17,102 nucleotides of DNA from Candidatus Hydrogenedentota bacterium (GTDB lineage: Bacteria > Hydrogenedentota > Hydrogenedentia > Hydrogenedentales > SLHB01), in the NCBI GenBank assembly GCA_007130675.1, contig SLSB01000426.1, positions 1 to 17,102 of the forward strand, written 5' to 3'. The notes beneath the pieces were generated by a model that had not been told where the DNA came from, ran no database searches, and saw only the letters and a program-made list of their open reading frames with translations. Positions 1 through 7,616 of this stretch are shown in pieces; position 1 is the stretch's first letter; each line of letters starts with the position of its first letter. A program made the translations under genes and the position numbers.

Positions 1-197
1 ACCCCTTCCATCGCGCACGATACCGCAAAACGGTCGGTGATCGAGCCCACATGGAACGCCCCGGCATCCCGTTGGACCGGGTTCGATGGCGGCACGCGGT
101 CCAACTGCACGACTTCATAGTCACACGCAAGCCGTGCCGCGATGGCCGACCCCAATTTCCCCGCGGCGCCCGTCACCAAGATACGCTGTCGTGGCAT
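1..197 (-). CDS. NAD-dependent epimerase/dehydratase (extended SDR), N-terminal 65 residues, truncated by window edge
   Basis: Read on the minus strand, an ATG at 197 opens a frame that continues to base 1 without a stop. The translation begins MPRQRILVTGAAGKLGSAIA, a Rossmann beta1-turn-alpha with the glycine motif G10-A-A-G13-K-L-G16 typical of extended short-chain dehydrogenases (NAD-dependent epimerases/dehydratases). The second strand ends VVQLDR with Asp33, the usual acidic residue that hydrogen-bonds the NAD ribose, so NAD rather than NADP is likely. VGSITD follows, matching the strand carrying the conserved Asp near the adenine. A GAGGGGGG purine run just upstream serves as Shine-Dalgarno and favours this start over the overlapping ATG at 201, which is in another frame. 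The substrate (sugar nucleotide or other) cannot be told because the YxxxK catalytic region lies outside the window. It lies downstream of the response regulator gene on the same strand, about 256 nt apart. Confidence 0.82.
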   Translation of the reverse strand, partial: MPRQRILVTGAAGKLGSAIAARLACDYEVVQLDRVPPSNPVQRDAGAFHVGSITDRFAVSCAMEG

Positions 198-453
198 CCA
201 TCCCCCCTCAGAACTATCAGGCAAGACCCCATGTCCTCCTAACATTGCATGAGGCCTCCCGAAGACGTCTCTTGCGGAGAGTCTAGGCGGCTCTGGCGCC
301 CCAGTCAAGACGATGCGCAACCCGCCACACGTCTGAGAATGACAGACAGAAGCAGGGTAAGGCGCGGAGGGGCGAACGCATGAAGAGTGTGAAGGAATTG
401 GAGACCACGCAATGCGCCGCCGTGCCGGCCGCACTGGCCAGTCGCAAAATGAA
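198..453. other. Intergenic gap between response regulator and epimerase
   Basis: No convincing gene is visible in these 256 bp on either strand; open frames here lack a Shine-Dalgarno and protein-like composition. The notable content is a bulged hairpin at 254-288. I see no T-tract terminator after the response regulator stop at 454. Confidence 0.5.
254..288. repeat. Bulged inverted repeat / hairpin in the regulator-epimerase gap
   Basis: Left arm GCCT (254-257), unpaired CCCGA, AGAC (263-266), bulged G267, TCTC (268-271); five-base loop TTGCG; right arm GAGAGTCTAGGC (277-288). That is twelve Watson-Crick pairs with a 5-nt and a 1-nt bulge. There is no T-run on either side, so it is unlikely to be an intrinsic terminator. 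It sits about 57 nt ahead of the epimerase start on the minus strand and could be a leader structure. Confidence 0.4.
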
Positions 454-1377
454 TTAGCCGTTTTTTGCCCGCCGGTCGATTTGGATGCCGCCCTTGCGCC
501 CGACCGCGGCTTTCGTGCGAAGTTGTGAGAGAATCTCGAACAGCTCGTGAGGCGCCGTGACTTCCTTGGGGTCGCGAATGGTCAGGCAAATGAGCACGTC
601 AAGCAGCGGAACACTGGACTCGCCGCGCGAGGCCGCGGCATAGGCTTGGGCGCGGCCAATGCTTTCGTAAAACGGCTGGAGATGCTGAAGCCACACTTGG
701 CGAACAAGTTCACAATAGGGAGAGGCCTTATCCGGAGGCAAAACAGCCACAAAGTGTCCGCCGCCCATGTGTCCGGCGAAAAACGTGCCCGACGGGAGTT
801 TCTGGCCCGCTTTCTGGATGGCCCGCCCCATGTGCCGAATGGCCTTCGAGCGGGCCTCTTCTCCGTATGTGTGCGCGAATTCGCGTATGCTGAGCAGCTC
901 GAAATACGCCAAGGCAAAATTCTCGCGAAGGCTCACGCGCCGCTGCACTTCCCGCTTGGTGGCGCCGGCCGCCGGCATATCGGCCACCTGGTCGTTGCCC
1001 GCACGGTCGCTGCTCACACGGAGCAGCGCCTCCATGCGATGAATTAAGTTATTGATATCAAAGGGCTTGACGATATAGTCGTCGGCGCCTTGTGCAAGCC
1101 CGTGATGCAGCTCTTCTTCGCCTCGCATGGCCGTAAGGATGAGGATCGGCATCATAAACAGATCGGGGTCACGCCGAAATCGCCGGCACACCTCGAAACC
1201 GGAGGTGCCAGGCAACATGATATCCAGGATCAGCAGATCACACCCGTTCTGCTTTGCGGTCTCGGTGGCCTTCTCACCGTTCGGCTCGATTACACACGTG
1301 TGCCCGGCATCGGATAGATGCTGCTGAATATACTTGGCGGTGCGCTCATCATCCTCAACGATTAGAATACTCGCCAC
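454..1377 (-). CDS. Response regulator: receiver domain plus degenerate GGDEF-like output domain
   Basis: 307 aa. Residues 1-121 are a complete CheY-type receiver: acidic pocket E8/D9/D10, phospho-acceptor Asp52 in LLILDIMLPG, Thr82 in ILILTAM, and Lys104 in YIVKPF. It should accept phosphate from a histidine kinase not present in the window. After a linker, residues about 150-290 resemble a diguanylate cyclase fold (AYFELLSIREFAHTYGEEA matches the usual FKxxNDxxGH segment). The signature loop, however, reads GGGHF (205-209) in place of GGDEF, and the metal-binding acidic residues are lost. Cyclase activity is therefore unlikely; a ligand-binding or protein-docking role is an inference. The start is a GTG at 1377-1375, chosen because AGGAG lies 6 nt upstream and the receiver strand begins at once (ASILIVEDD). 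It is divergent from the Clp/FHA unit. Confidence 0.88.
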   Translation of the reverse strand: MASILIVEDDERTAKYIQQHLSDAGHTCVIEPNGEKATETAKQNGCDLLILDIMLPGTSGFEVCRRFRRDPDLFMMPILILTAMRGEEELHHGLAQGADDYIVKPFDINNLIHRMEALLRVSSDRAGNDQVADMPAAGATKREVQRRVSLRENFALAYFELLSIREFAHTYGEEARSKAIRHMGRAIQKAGQKLPSGTFFAGHMGGGHFVAVLPPDKASPYCELVRQVWLQHLQPFYESIGRAQAYAAASRGESSVPLLDVLICLTIRDPKEVTAPHELFEILSQLRTKAAVGRKGGIQIDRRAKNG

Positions 1378-1555
1378 AACGCACTCCTAACAAAACCTAC
1401 ACCCGTGCAAGAGAAAATGCTGTATGGACCTCACACGGCTGAGTGTATTGCTCAAAAATACTACACCCATCAAACATGCGCTAAATTAGCACAGACACAT
1501 CAGCGAACGCAACCTTTTCCCCTCGGGACATCCGCTTGCGAGCTCTGTGATATGT

Positions 1556-1578
1556 CGCGGGCAGCCTGCATGCCCGCG
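1556..1578. repeat. Perfect 8-bp GC-rich inverted repeat upstream of Clp promoter
   Basis: CGCGGGCA (1556-1563), seven-base spacer, TGCCCGCG (1571-1578). The arms are perfectly complementary. It lies about 30 bp before the candidate -35 of the Clp/FHA unit and has no following T-run, so an operator or cruciform is more likely than a terminator. Confidence 0.5.
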
Positions 1579-1605
1579 GCCGCCAAATCTTCACTCAACG
1601 CCTGA

Positions 1606-1633
1606 CTTGCGCTCCGATCTTCTACCCTATATT
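1606..1633 (+). promoter_or_regulatory. Candidate sigma70-type promoter for the Clp/FHA unit
   Basis: A good -10 hexamer TATATT at 1628-1633 is preceded by a poor -35, CTTGCG (1606-1611, 16-nt spacer) or TTGCGC (1607-1612, 15-nt spacer). Transcription would start near 1640, about 30 nt before the GTG start. The weak -35 suggests either an activator or a false match. Confidence 0.35.
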
Positions 1634-1637
1634 GTAG

Positions 1638-1660
1638 TTGATATGGTGTTGTTGTATCAA
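1638..1660. repeat. 6-bp inverted repeat abutting the Clp ribosome binding site
   Basis: TTGATA (1638-1643) and TATCAA (1655-1660) are perfect inverted copies separated by 11 nt. The right arm overlaps the first bases of the AAGGAG Shine-Dalgarno. It could be a small leader hairpin or a dimeric repressor site. It is short enough to be chance. Confidence 0.3.
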
Positions 1661-1670
1661 GGAGCATGCA

Positions 1671-4019
1671 GTGATTCAGGTCTCGGTATCCCGCGAGGTT
1701 AACGGCATTCTTGATGAGGCCGCTGCGCTGAGTGCGAAGCGCCGGCAGCACTATGTCGGTGTCGAACATCTATTCGAGGCCATCGGCCAGAAAACCAGCC
1801 ATTTGCCGGAAAAATTCCTCGCCATACATCGTGACAGCTTCGAACGCACCCTGTCGGATATTCTACAGCACCCTTGGCCGGGAACCTTACCCGCACCCAA
1901 TTCCGAGACCTTCTTCACCCCACGCGCGGCGCAGGCAACCGCCATAGCCGGGAAGCTGGCCGAAAGCTACGGAGGCACAACCGCAACGAGCGGACATCTC
2001 CTGCTCGCTATCCTCGCTGATGCGCATTCTCTGCCCAGCCGCGTGATGGATGCATTGCAGCTTCCGCGGGGCGACATGCTCGAGGACCTCCGCGCCGAGC
2101 TCGGCAAGAAGGAATCTCGCGAGGTGCAGCCTCAGGATGCAGGCGCTGTGCAACCCGCGGCAGTCAGACCGTCCCTGGAAAGAACGGCTTGTGCGGAAGC
2201 TACCGAACCGGAGCTTCTGAGTTCGCTGACGCGCGATCTTACCGCGGAAGCGCGAGAAGGAAGGCTCGACGCGGTCATCGGCCGCGAGTGCGAAGTGTTC
2301 GACCTGCTTCAGGTGCTCTCGCGCAGGAGCAAGAACAACGCCATTCTGGTCGGTGAACCGGGTGTCGGAAAAACCAAATTGGCCGAAGGTTTGGCCATTC
2401 AGGCCGCGGCGGGAAGACTCGACGATGTGCTGTTCGGATACCGTGTCCTTGAACTCGACGTAGGCGCCCTGCTCTCCGGCACGCAATACCGCGGAGCGTT
2501 CGAGGAGAGACTGCAAAAGGTGTTGCGCGAGATAACCGCTCTGCGAGACGTCATCCTGTTCATCGACGAAATCCACCTCATTATGGGTGCGGGGGCTACC
2601 GATGGCGATTCGGTCGATATGGCGAATCTTCTCAAACCGGCCCTTGCACGAGGCGACCTGCGGTGTGTGGGCGCGACGACCTATGAGGAGTACCGCCGGT
2701 TCATTGCCAAAGATCCTGCGTTGGAACGCAGGTTCCAGATGCTGCGCGTCGAGCCGTTGTCCGAAGAGGCGACCTACGCCGTTTTGCGGTCGTTGCGGCC
2801 CGCGCTCGAACGCCACCATGAGGTGAAAATCAGCAGACGGGCGATGCGCGCCGCAGTGCGGCTTTCGCAGAGGTACATGCCCGACCGTCAACTCCCGGAC
2901 AAGGCCATCGACGCGCTGGACCAGGCCTGCGCCCGGTTTCGCCTGAAAGTGGTCGCATTGCGGCAACGCGCGAAATCGCGGGGCCTGCCTCCGCCCGAGA
3001 TAACGGGAAAAGTCACTCCGCACGAGATCCGCAAGGTCATCAGCCGTCTGACCGCCGTGCCCATCGAGGAGATTACCGCGGAAGAACGCCGCCACCTGGC
3101 CAATCTCGAGCACGACTTGAAGCAACGCGTCATCGGCCAGGATACGGCCATCCGGAAAGTGGCCGCGGTGGTAAAGAAGTCGCGGGCAGGGCTTTCCGAC
3201 CCGAACCGGCCTGGCGCGGTCATGCTGTTCGTGGGGCCGACTGGCGTCGGCAAGACAGAGCTCGCCAAGGCGCTCGCGGGAAGTATATTCGGCTCGTCCA
3301 GCCATCTGCTGACCTTCGACATGTCCGAATATGTCGAGGAGCATGCGGTGTCGCGCCTGCTGGGCGCGCCACCCGGGTATGTGGGCAGCGAACAGGAAGG
3401 CCGCCTCACCTCCGCCGTGCGCAATGCGCCGTTCTCGCTGGTGCTGTTTGACGAAATCGAGAAGGCCCATCCCCGCGTGTTCGATATTCTTCTTCCGGTG
3501 TTCGACGAGGGGCGGCTTCGATCAGGCGCGCGCGGAGAAGTGAGTTTCAAGCACTGCATTGTCGCCATGACATCCAATGTCGGTGCAGAAGTCCTCGAAT
3601 CCCCCGAGATTGGCGCCGACAGCCCGGCGCTGCTCGACGCACTCCGGCAGCATTTCCGGCCCGAGTTCATCAACCGCATCGACGAAATCGTTCCGTTTTA
3701 CCCGCTGTTGTTCGAGGACCTGCGCGCGATCCTGCACCTCTCGATGCGCCGCTTGAAGACCCGGCTTCTCGAGCATCAGCTCAGGTTGCACGTATACCAG
3801 GGCGCATACGAATATCTCGCGCGCGAGGGACACAGCGCCGAATTTGGCGCCCGCGAACTCCAGCGGACCCTCGACCGCCTGGTCGTCAACCGGATCAGCG
3901 ACATGATCCTCCAAGACTATTTCCAGCCCGGCGATATTGTCGATGTCTTGACCGAGAACGAGCAGCTTATCATACGGAAAGGCCGGCGCGCCGGCCACGC
4001 GAAGGTGCGCTCACGATGA
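1671..4019 (+). CDS. Clp/Hsp100-family AAA+ unfoldase, two ATPase domains, no long M-domain, no clear ClpP-docking loop
   Basis: 782 aa from the GTG at 1671, which has AAGGAG 6 nt upstream; the frame is open back to a TTG at 1638 but that start has no ribosome binding site. Residues 1-140 are a double Clp-N substrate/adaptor domain ([18 protein letters not shown]). D1 has Walker A GEPGVGKT (228-235), pore-loop tyrosine Y273 in GTQYRG, Walker B with D299-E300, and an Arg-finger segment ALERRF. D2 has Walker A GPTGVGKT (522-529), Walker [10 protein letters not shown] with D594-E595, pore loop [12 protein letters not shown], and [11 protein letters not shown]. Both ATPase sites look active. The D1-D2 linker is short, so this is not a ClpB disaggregase with a long coiled coil. 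Where ClpA/ClpC carry IGL/VGF for ClpP binding, this protein has only IGADSP, so it probably works without ClpP as a remodelling motor. It overlaps the FHA gene by 4 nt. Confidence 0.92.
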   Translation: MIQVSVSREVNGILDEAAALSAKRRQHYVGVEHLFEAIGQKTSHLPEKFLAIHRDSFERTLSDILQHPWPGTLPAPNSETFFTPRAAQATAIAGKLAESYGGTTATSGHLLLAILADAHSLPSRVMDALQLPRGDMLEDLRAELGKKESREVQPQDAGAVQPAAVRPSLERTACAEATEPELLSSLTRDLTAEAREGRLDAVIGRECEVFDLLQVLSRRSKNNAILVGEPGVGKTKLAEGLAIQAAAGRLDDVLFGYRVLELDVGALLSGTQYRGAFEERLQKVLREITALRDVILFIDEIHLIMGAGATDGDSVDMANLLKPALARGDLRCVGATTYEEYRRFIAKDPALERRFQMLRVEPLSEEATYAVLRSLRPALERHHEVKISRRAMRAAVRLSQRYMPDRQLPDKAIDALDQACARFRLKVVALRQRAKSRGLPPPEITGKVTPHEIRKVISRLTAVPIEEITAEERRHLANLEHDLKQRVIGQDTAIRKVAAVVKKSRAGLSDPNRPGAVMLFVGPTGVGKTELAKALAGSIFGSSSHLLTFDMSEYVEEHAVSRLLGAPPGYVGSEQEGRLTSAVRNAPFSLVLFDEIEKAHPRVFDILLPVFDEGRLRSGARGEVSFKHCIVAMTSNVGAEVLESPEIGADSPALLDALRQHFRPEFINRIDEIVPFYPLLFEDLRAILHLSMRRLKTRLLEHQLRLHVYQGAYEYLAREGHSAEFGARELQRTLDRLVVNRISDMILQDYFQPGDIVDVLTENEQLIIRKGRRAGHAKVRSR

Positions 4020-4594
4020 TGCGGGCAGGTCAGCCTGATTGCCTTATGGTCATCAACGGACCGGAAGACGGGGCGGAGTTTCCCATTGCGCGCACCCCCG
4101 CCTATATCGGCCACGAGCCCCAGTGCGCAATTAACCTTCGGCTCGACAGCGCGATCGAGCCTTGCCATGCGCGCATCACCGCCGTCTCAGACGGCTACCG
4201 CATCCGGAGCATCGGGGGCGCACCGGTATTTGTCGGGGGCAAACGTGTGGGCACCCTGATTTCACAGATTGTGCGTGATGGCGAGTTCATCCAGGCAGGC
4301 AACACCCTGTTGGCCCTCGAATGCTCACCCGACGGCCTGGCAAGCCGCAGCCGCGGCATGGCCAGCGAGAGCGACATGGCGTGGTTCGTGCGGCAGCTTG
4401 GCGACAGAAGCGCCTCCGCGACGCGATGGACCGCCCGATTTCTCGCAGGAGCCATCCGCGAAGTCACCTATCGCTGGAAATTTTGCACCCTGCTCGCCCT
4501 TGTCGTCACCTATCTAGCCTATGCCCCTTTCCGCCGCAGCGTCAACCGCATGGCGGCCGCCGCGTGGGGCTTCGTGCAATCGGTCATTCCATAA
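4016..4594 (+). CDS. Membrane-anchored protein with a degenerate FHA domain, Clp partner
   Basis: 192 aa; its ATG overlaps the Clp stop codon (ATGA), the classic sign of translational coupling, with AAGGTG upstream. Residues 8-102 have the FHA beta-sandwich pattern: LMVINGPEDGAEFPI, then YIGHEPQCAINL, CHARI, GYRIRSI, VFVGGKRV, and VRDGEFIQAGNTLLAL. The phosphothreonine-contacting residues are changed: the GR arginine is His33, the serine three before the conserved His51 is Glu48, and the NG pair reads GGAP. It may therefore bind an unphosphorylated partner. Residues about 154-172 (KFCTLLALVVTYLAYAPF) form one membrane helix near the C-terminus, which places the FHA domain in the cytoplasm if the short tail crosses the membrane. 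FHA proteins paired with ClpV occur in type VI secretion, but no other type VI gene is here. The role as a membrane recruiter for the ATPase is inference. Confidence 0.75.
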   Translation: MMRAGQPDCLMVINGPEDGAEFPIARTPAYIGHEPQCAINLRLDSAIEPCHARITAVSDGYRIRSIGGAPVFVGGKRVGTLISQIVRDGEFIQAGNTLLALECSPDGLASRSRGMASESDMAWFVRQLGDRSASATRWTARFLAGAIREVTYRWKFCTLLALVVTYLAYAPFRRSVNRMAAAAWGFVQSVIP

Positions 4595-4872
4595 TGCCCA
4601 AGCCCATGGGGTGCCGTGAGCGGCATCGTGCCCAGAATCGCCGAAAGCAAGGATACCCCCTCGCACCGACACCACAGAATGAATCGCTGAAATATCCGGG
4701 CTACGTCATGAAAACCAAGGGTCTTGCATGACGTGGTTTCAAATTGTCCGGCGATTGGGAAATGCCCGGGTTTCTGGACACCGGCCGCGGCAACCTGTTA
4801 CAAGAAGGTGCGATACACCTGCGATTGGCTGGTGGATAGCAGGCGGGCGAAACACGTTGTGAGGAAATGGAC
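4595..4872. other. Intergenic gap holding a structured element
   Basis: 278 bp between the FHA gene and the metallo-beta-lactamase-fold gene. No gene with a ribosome binding site was seen on either strand. Its main content is the bulged inverted repeat at 4703-4734. No clear -35/-10 pair was recognised. Confidence 0.45.
4703..4734. repeat. 12-bp inverted repeat with a 5-nt bulge (hairpin)
   Basis: ACGTCATG (4703-4710), unpaired AAAAC, CAAG (4716-4719), triloop-size spacer GGT, then CTTGCATGACGT (4723-4734). All twelve pairs are Watson-Crick. No T-run follows, so it is not a standard terminator; the outer 8-bp arms could also be a DNA-binding site centred on the spacer. It sits about 140 bp upstream of the next start. 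Confidence 0.55.
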
Positions 4873-5928
4873 ATGATGAAACGGATATGCCTGACAGCAG
4901 TGGGAATACTGCTTCTGGCCGGGTTGGGCATGGCTGCCGAAAGCCCGGATGCCATCTGGCAGGGGCTGATGGCCAATCCGCCGGCGGTACCGCATACCGA
5001 AGCACGTCATGAGGCACTAAAGGCGCTGGACGAGTGGTTGATGGCCCCGAATTCCGAGCGCTCGGAGGAAGTGATTGCCTATTATCAGCGAGCGGTTGAC
5101 CGCGCGCTTGACACCCTCGAGAACGAGCGCGTCTCCGAGGGCATCCGAATGTTCCAGCTCTACTCGAGTTCAGTCATTGTGCAAACCCCGGAGACCGTGT
5201 TTGCCATCGACCTCGACCAGGGACCCAGGAGGCGCATGACCCGGAACGCCGCCGAGGAAGGGGGCGGGTTTCGGATGACTCCCGAGCAAATCGCGCGCAT
5301 CGTGGCCCTCGTCGAGGTCTCGTTCCACACGCACGAGCACTCCGACCATATCGATTACGAACTTACCCAAGCCCTTTGCGCAGCGGACAAGACCGTGATC
5401 GTCACCAAGAGCAACAAGGAGCTCTGGCAGGACGAGCCTTGGGCCGAAAAACTCGTGGTGCTCGACCAGACCATCGCCAGACCGCACACGGTCGGCGGGC
5501 TCGAGGTCGATGTCCTGTGGGATCATCAGTGGAGCGATGAAGAACACACCCGGGGTACGCCCTGCAACGCCTATCTTGTCACGACTCCCGGCGGGGTGGC
5601 CGTCTTCACCAAGGGCGACATCAACTGTGGTTTGCGCCTGTATGGCTGGCTCCACGTCATGGTGGCCGAGGGCCGCCATGTCGATCTATTCGTCGGCTCG
5701 CCCATCTACTGGCGCGGGGTCAACCTCGCTGGGCAAATCGACGAGCTCCTGGCGCCGATCTGGGCTCTGGGACACGTCTGGGAATTCGGCCATCGCTCTC
5801 CTGGCACATCCGGCGGCGCCACCGGCACCTACACCGGAAATCTGATGATGAACAGGCACCACTTCCAGCGGGGCCAGCCCGTGGTTCTTTCCTGGGGCGA
5901 ATACATCGACCTTCCCGCCGGAGAATAG
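4873..5928 (+). CDS. Secreted metallo-beta-lactamase-fold hydrolase (UlaG-like)
   Basis: 351 aa from ATG 4873, with GAGGA 7 nt upstream; an in-frame ATG at 4867 sits only 1-2 nt from the same GAGGA and is less likely. Residues 1-22 form a Sec signal peptide (KR, then ICLTAVGILLLAGLGMAA). The metal-binding motif HxHxDH is present in HTHEHSDH (152-159: H154, H156, D158, H159), and GVAVFTKGD ends in D249, the usual bridging aspartate position. Histidines in WDHQWSDEEH and GHVWEFGH could supply the remaining ligands. The core resembles the UlaG/YcjB branch of the superfamily, which includes lactonases and phosphodiesterases. It has an extra helical segment (about residues 25-90) before the domain. 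The substrate is unknown. It stands alone between two gaps, so it is probably monocistronic. Confidence 0.8.
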   Translation: MMKRICLTAVGILLLAGLGMAAESPDAIWQGLMANPPAVPHTEARHEALKALDEWLMAPNSERSEEVIAYYQRAVDRALDTLENERVSEGIRMFQLYSSSVIVQTPETVFAIDLDQGPRRRMTRNAAEEGGGFRMTPEQIARIVALVEVSFHTHEHSDHIDYELTQALCAADKTVIVTKSNKELWQDEPWAEKLVVLDQTIARPHTVGGLEVDVLWDHQWSDEEHTRGTPCNAYLVTTPGGVAVFTKGDINCGLRLYGWLHVMVAEGRHVDLFVGSPIYWRGVNLAGQIDELLAPIWALGHVWEFGHRSPGTSGGATGTYTGNLMMNRHHFQRGQPVVLSWGEYIDLPAGE

Positions 5929-5939
5929 CGCACCGGCGG
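5915..5939 (+). repeat. 7-bp inverted repeat spanning the stop codon of the metallo-beta-lactamase-fold gene
   Basis: CCGCCGG (5915-5921) and CCGGCGG (5933-5939) are perfect inverted copies with an 11-nt loop that includes the TAG stop. It has no T-tract (ATGCTCA follows), so it could be a 3' mRNA hairpin or a weak factor-assisted termination signal rather than an intrinsic terminator. Confidence 0.35.
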
Positions 5940-6315
5940 ATGCTCACAAAGCGCGGTTGCTCCAACACAAAAACCAGCCGGAGCTGAGGTATCGTTGAGC
6001 GCGTCGAAGAGGCTGCCCCGGATTTCGGAGGTCGAAAATGACCGGCCCGGACCGTATCTTTACACCCAAAATACACTGTCATGTCACGAATAGCACACAG
6101 GGCGGCTTGCGTCGAAATGGGTTGACTTATTGGGGCCGATTGGGCTAGAGTGCGGCCATGTGGGGCGGCTTTTTGCAATTCTTGGCACACGTAAATATGA
6201 AACGGCTTATGTAGCGCAAGGAGCACACCGAAACCAAAGCCCCGGTGCGGTGGATGGTGCCGTGCGGCCGGGTAGTGACCGGTTATCGACCATCCAGGAG
6301 GGAAAGGGACTGCCT
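5929..6315. other. Intergenic region upstream of citrate synthase
   Basis: 387 bp with no supported gene; open frames crossing it on either strand are extensions or shadows. It carries a hairpin at its left edge and the probable gltA promoter at 6122-6151. That leaves an untranslated leader of about 155-160 nt, in which I found no recognisable riboswitch. Confidence 0.5.
6122..6151 (+). promoter_or_regulatory. Probable sigma70 promoter of gltA
   Basis: TTGACT (6122-6127) matches five of six -35 bases and TAGAGT (6146-6151) four of six -10 bases, with an 18-nt spacer. Transcription would begin near 6158. It is the best promoter match seen in the window and lies in the only gap before gltA. 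Confidence 0.45.
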
Positions 6316-7590
6316 ATGAGCACGGTTAAACTGCTGATCGACGGAAAAGACCACGAATTCCGGGTAATTGAGGGTTCCGAGGGTGAAAAGGGGTTCGACA
6401 TTGCCTCGCTTCGCGCGGCCACGGGCTACATCACCTTGGATCCGGGCTATGGCAATACGGGGGCGTGCAAGAGTGCCATCACCTTTATTGACGGCGACAA
6501 AGGGATCCTGCGGTACCGCGGCTATCCCATCGAAGAGCTTGCAGAATCGGCGCGCTTCCCCGAGGTCTGCCACTTGCTGGTGTATGACCATCTGCCCAAT
6601 CGTGACGAGTTGATGGAGTGGCGCCGGCAACTCACGTTGAACAGCTATGTCCACGAGGCCATGGTCAACGTGTTCGACAGCTTCCCCCCGCATGCGCATC
6701 CGATGGCGATCCTGTCCGCGATGGTCTCGAGTATGTCGGCCTTCTACCCGGAAGCCAATACGCCAGAGACCCTCGATATGGCCATCATGTACCTGTTGGC
6801 AAAGGCCAAGACTATCGCCGCCTATTCGTACAGGAAATCGCGCGGCGAGCCCACCATGTACCCGCTGTCCGATTTGAGCTACGTGGCCAATTTTCTGCGT
6901 ATGATGTTCGGGCACCCCGCCGAGCCGTACGAGGTGTCGCCGGTGATCGAGCGCGCCATGGGCTTGCTGCTGATCCTGCATGCCGACCACGAGCAAAACT
7001 GCAGCACCTCGACCGTGCGGATGGTCGGCAGCAGCCAGGCCAACCTGTTTGCCGCAATATCCGCGGGCATCTGCGCACTGTGGGGGCCGCTGCACGGTGG
7101 GGCCAATCAGGCGGTCATCGAGATGCTCGAGAGAATCGAAGCCGATGGCGGCGATTACAAAAAATACATCAAGATGGCCAAGGACAAGGATTCGGGGTTC
7201 CGCTTGATGGGTTTTGGGCACCGGGTCTACAAGAATTTCGACCCCCGAGCCCGCATTCTCAAGAAAGCCTGCGATGAGGTGCTTGGTGAGCTGGGGATAA
7301 CCGATCCGCTGCTCGACATCGCCAAACACCTCGAGGAAGCCGCGCTGAAAGACGACTTCTTCATCGAACGGAAGCTGTATCCCAACGTGGATTTCTACAG
7401 TGGGATCATTTACCGGGCAATCGGCATTCCCACCAACATGTTCACCGTGATGTTCGCCCTGGGCCGCCTGCCTGGCTGGATCGCCCATTTTCGCGAAATG
7501 CGCATGGAGCGCGGCGAGCGCATCCATCGGCCCCGGCAGATCTATACCGGCGCGACACAAAGGAAATGGGTGCCGCTGGACGAGCGATAG
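6316..7590 (+). CDS. gltA: Citrate synthase (type I, hexameric class)
   Basis: 424 aa, close to the 427 aa of Escherichia coli GltA. It condenses acetyl-CoA with oxaloacetate to citrate, the entry step of the TCA cycle, in the cytoplasm. All three catalytic residues are visible: His260 in GPLHGGAN, His302 in GFGHRVY, and Asp359 in NVDFYSGI, with the same spacing as H264/H305/D362 of the E. coli enzyme. Other family blocks are present: RYRGYPIEELAE, LHADHEQNCSTSTVR, FVRMFxLGRLPGWIAHFRE-like C-terminal region and RPRQIYTG. The family of this length is often NADH-regulated; that is not shown here. The start is ATG 6316 with GGAAAGGG 7 nt upstream. The frame is open further upstream, but residues before STVKLLIDGK do not match the family. 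It is followed by a strong terminator, so it is a single-gene unit. Confidence 0.98.
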   Translation: MSTVKLLIDGKDHEFRVIEGSEGEKGFDIASLRAATGYITLDPGYGNTGACKSAITFIDGDKGILRYRGYPIEELAESARFPEVCHLLVYDHLPNRDELMEWRRQLTLNSYVHEAMVNVFDSFPPHAHPMAILSAMVSSMSAFYPEANTPETLDMAIMYLLAKAKTIAAYSYRKSRGEPTMYPLSDLSYVANFLRMMFGHPAEPYEVSPVIERAMGLLLILHADHEQNCSTSTVRMVGSSQANLFAAISAGICALWGPLHGGANQAVIEMLERIEADGGDYKKYIKMAKDKDSGFRLMGFGHRVYKNFDPRARILKKACDEVLGELGITDPLLDIAKHLEEAALKDDFFIERKLYPNVDFYSGIIYRAIGIPTNMFTVMFALGRLPGWIAHFREMRMERGERIHRPRQIYTGATQRKWVPLDER

Positions 7591-7616
7591 ACTTCTGCCT
7601 GCCCATACGGTTTCTG

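Larger units (their letters stand above)
1378..1670. other. Divergent intergenic region between response regulator and Clp operon
   Basis: This 293-bp spacer must hold promoters for both directions. Bases 1380-1500 are clearly more AT-rich than the flanking genes. On the minus strand TTTAGC and TAGTAT about 16 nt apart (around 1460-1490) are a weak promoter candidate for the regulator. The plus-strand side holds a GC-rich inverted repeat (1556-1578), a candidate promoter (1606-1633) and a small inverted repeat against the ribosome binding site (1638-1660). Short open frames here have no ribosome binding site and are not called. Confidence 0.5.

Noticed and set aside
1500..1769. 89-codon minus-strand frame across the Clp promoter and start
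   Set aside because: Its stretch near QALSEDLAAAGMQAARDI looks protein-like, but it overlaps the Clp coding start, lacks a ribosome binding site and is partly made by the GC-rich dyad.
1887..3470. 527-codon minus-strand open frame opposite the Clp ATPase
   Set aside because: The plus strand encodes every Clp motif in order. The antisense translation is low-complexity His/Arg/Gly-rich with no domain.
1671..4594. Assignment of the Clp/FHA pair to a type VI secretion system (ClpV/TagH)
   Set aside because: No sheath, baseplate, Hcp, VgrG or membrane-complex genes are in the window, and the FHA pocket is degraded.
5929..6315. Riboswitch in the gltA leader
   Set aside because: The leader is long enough, but I could not recognise any known aptamer core or a terminator/anti-terminator pair.
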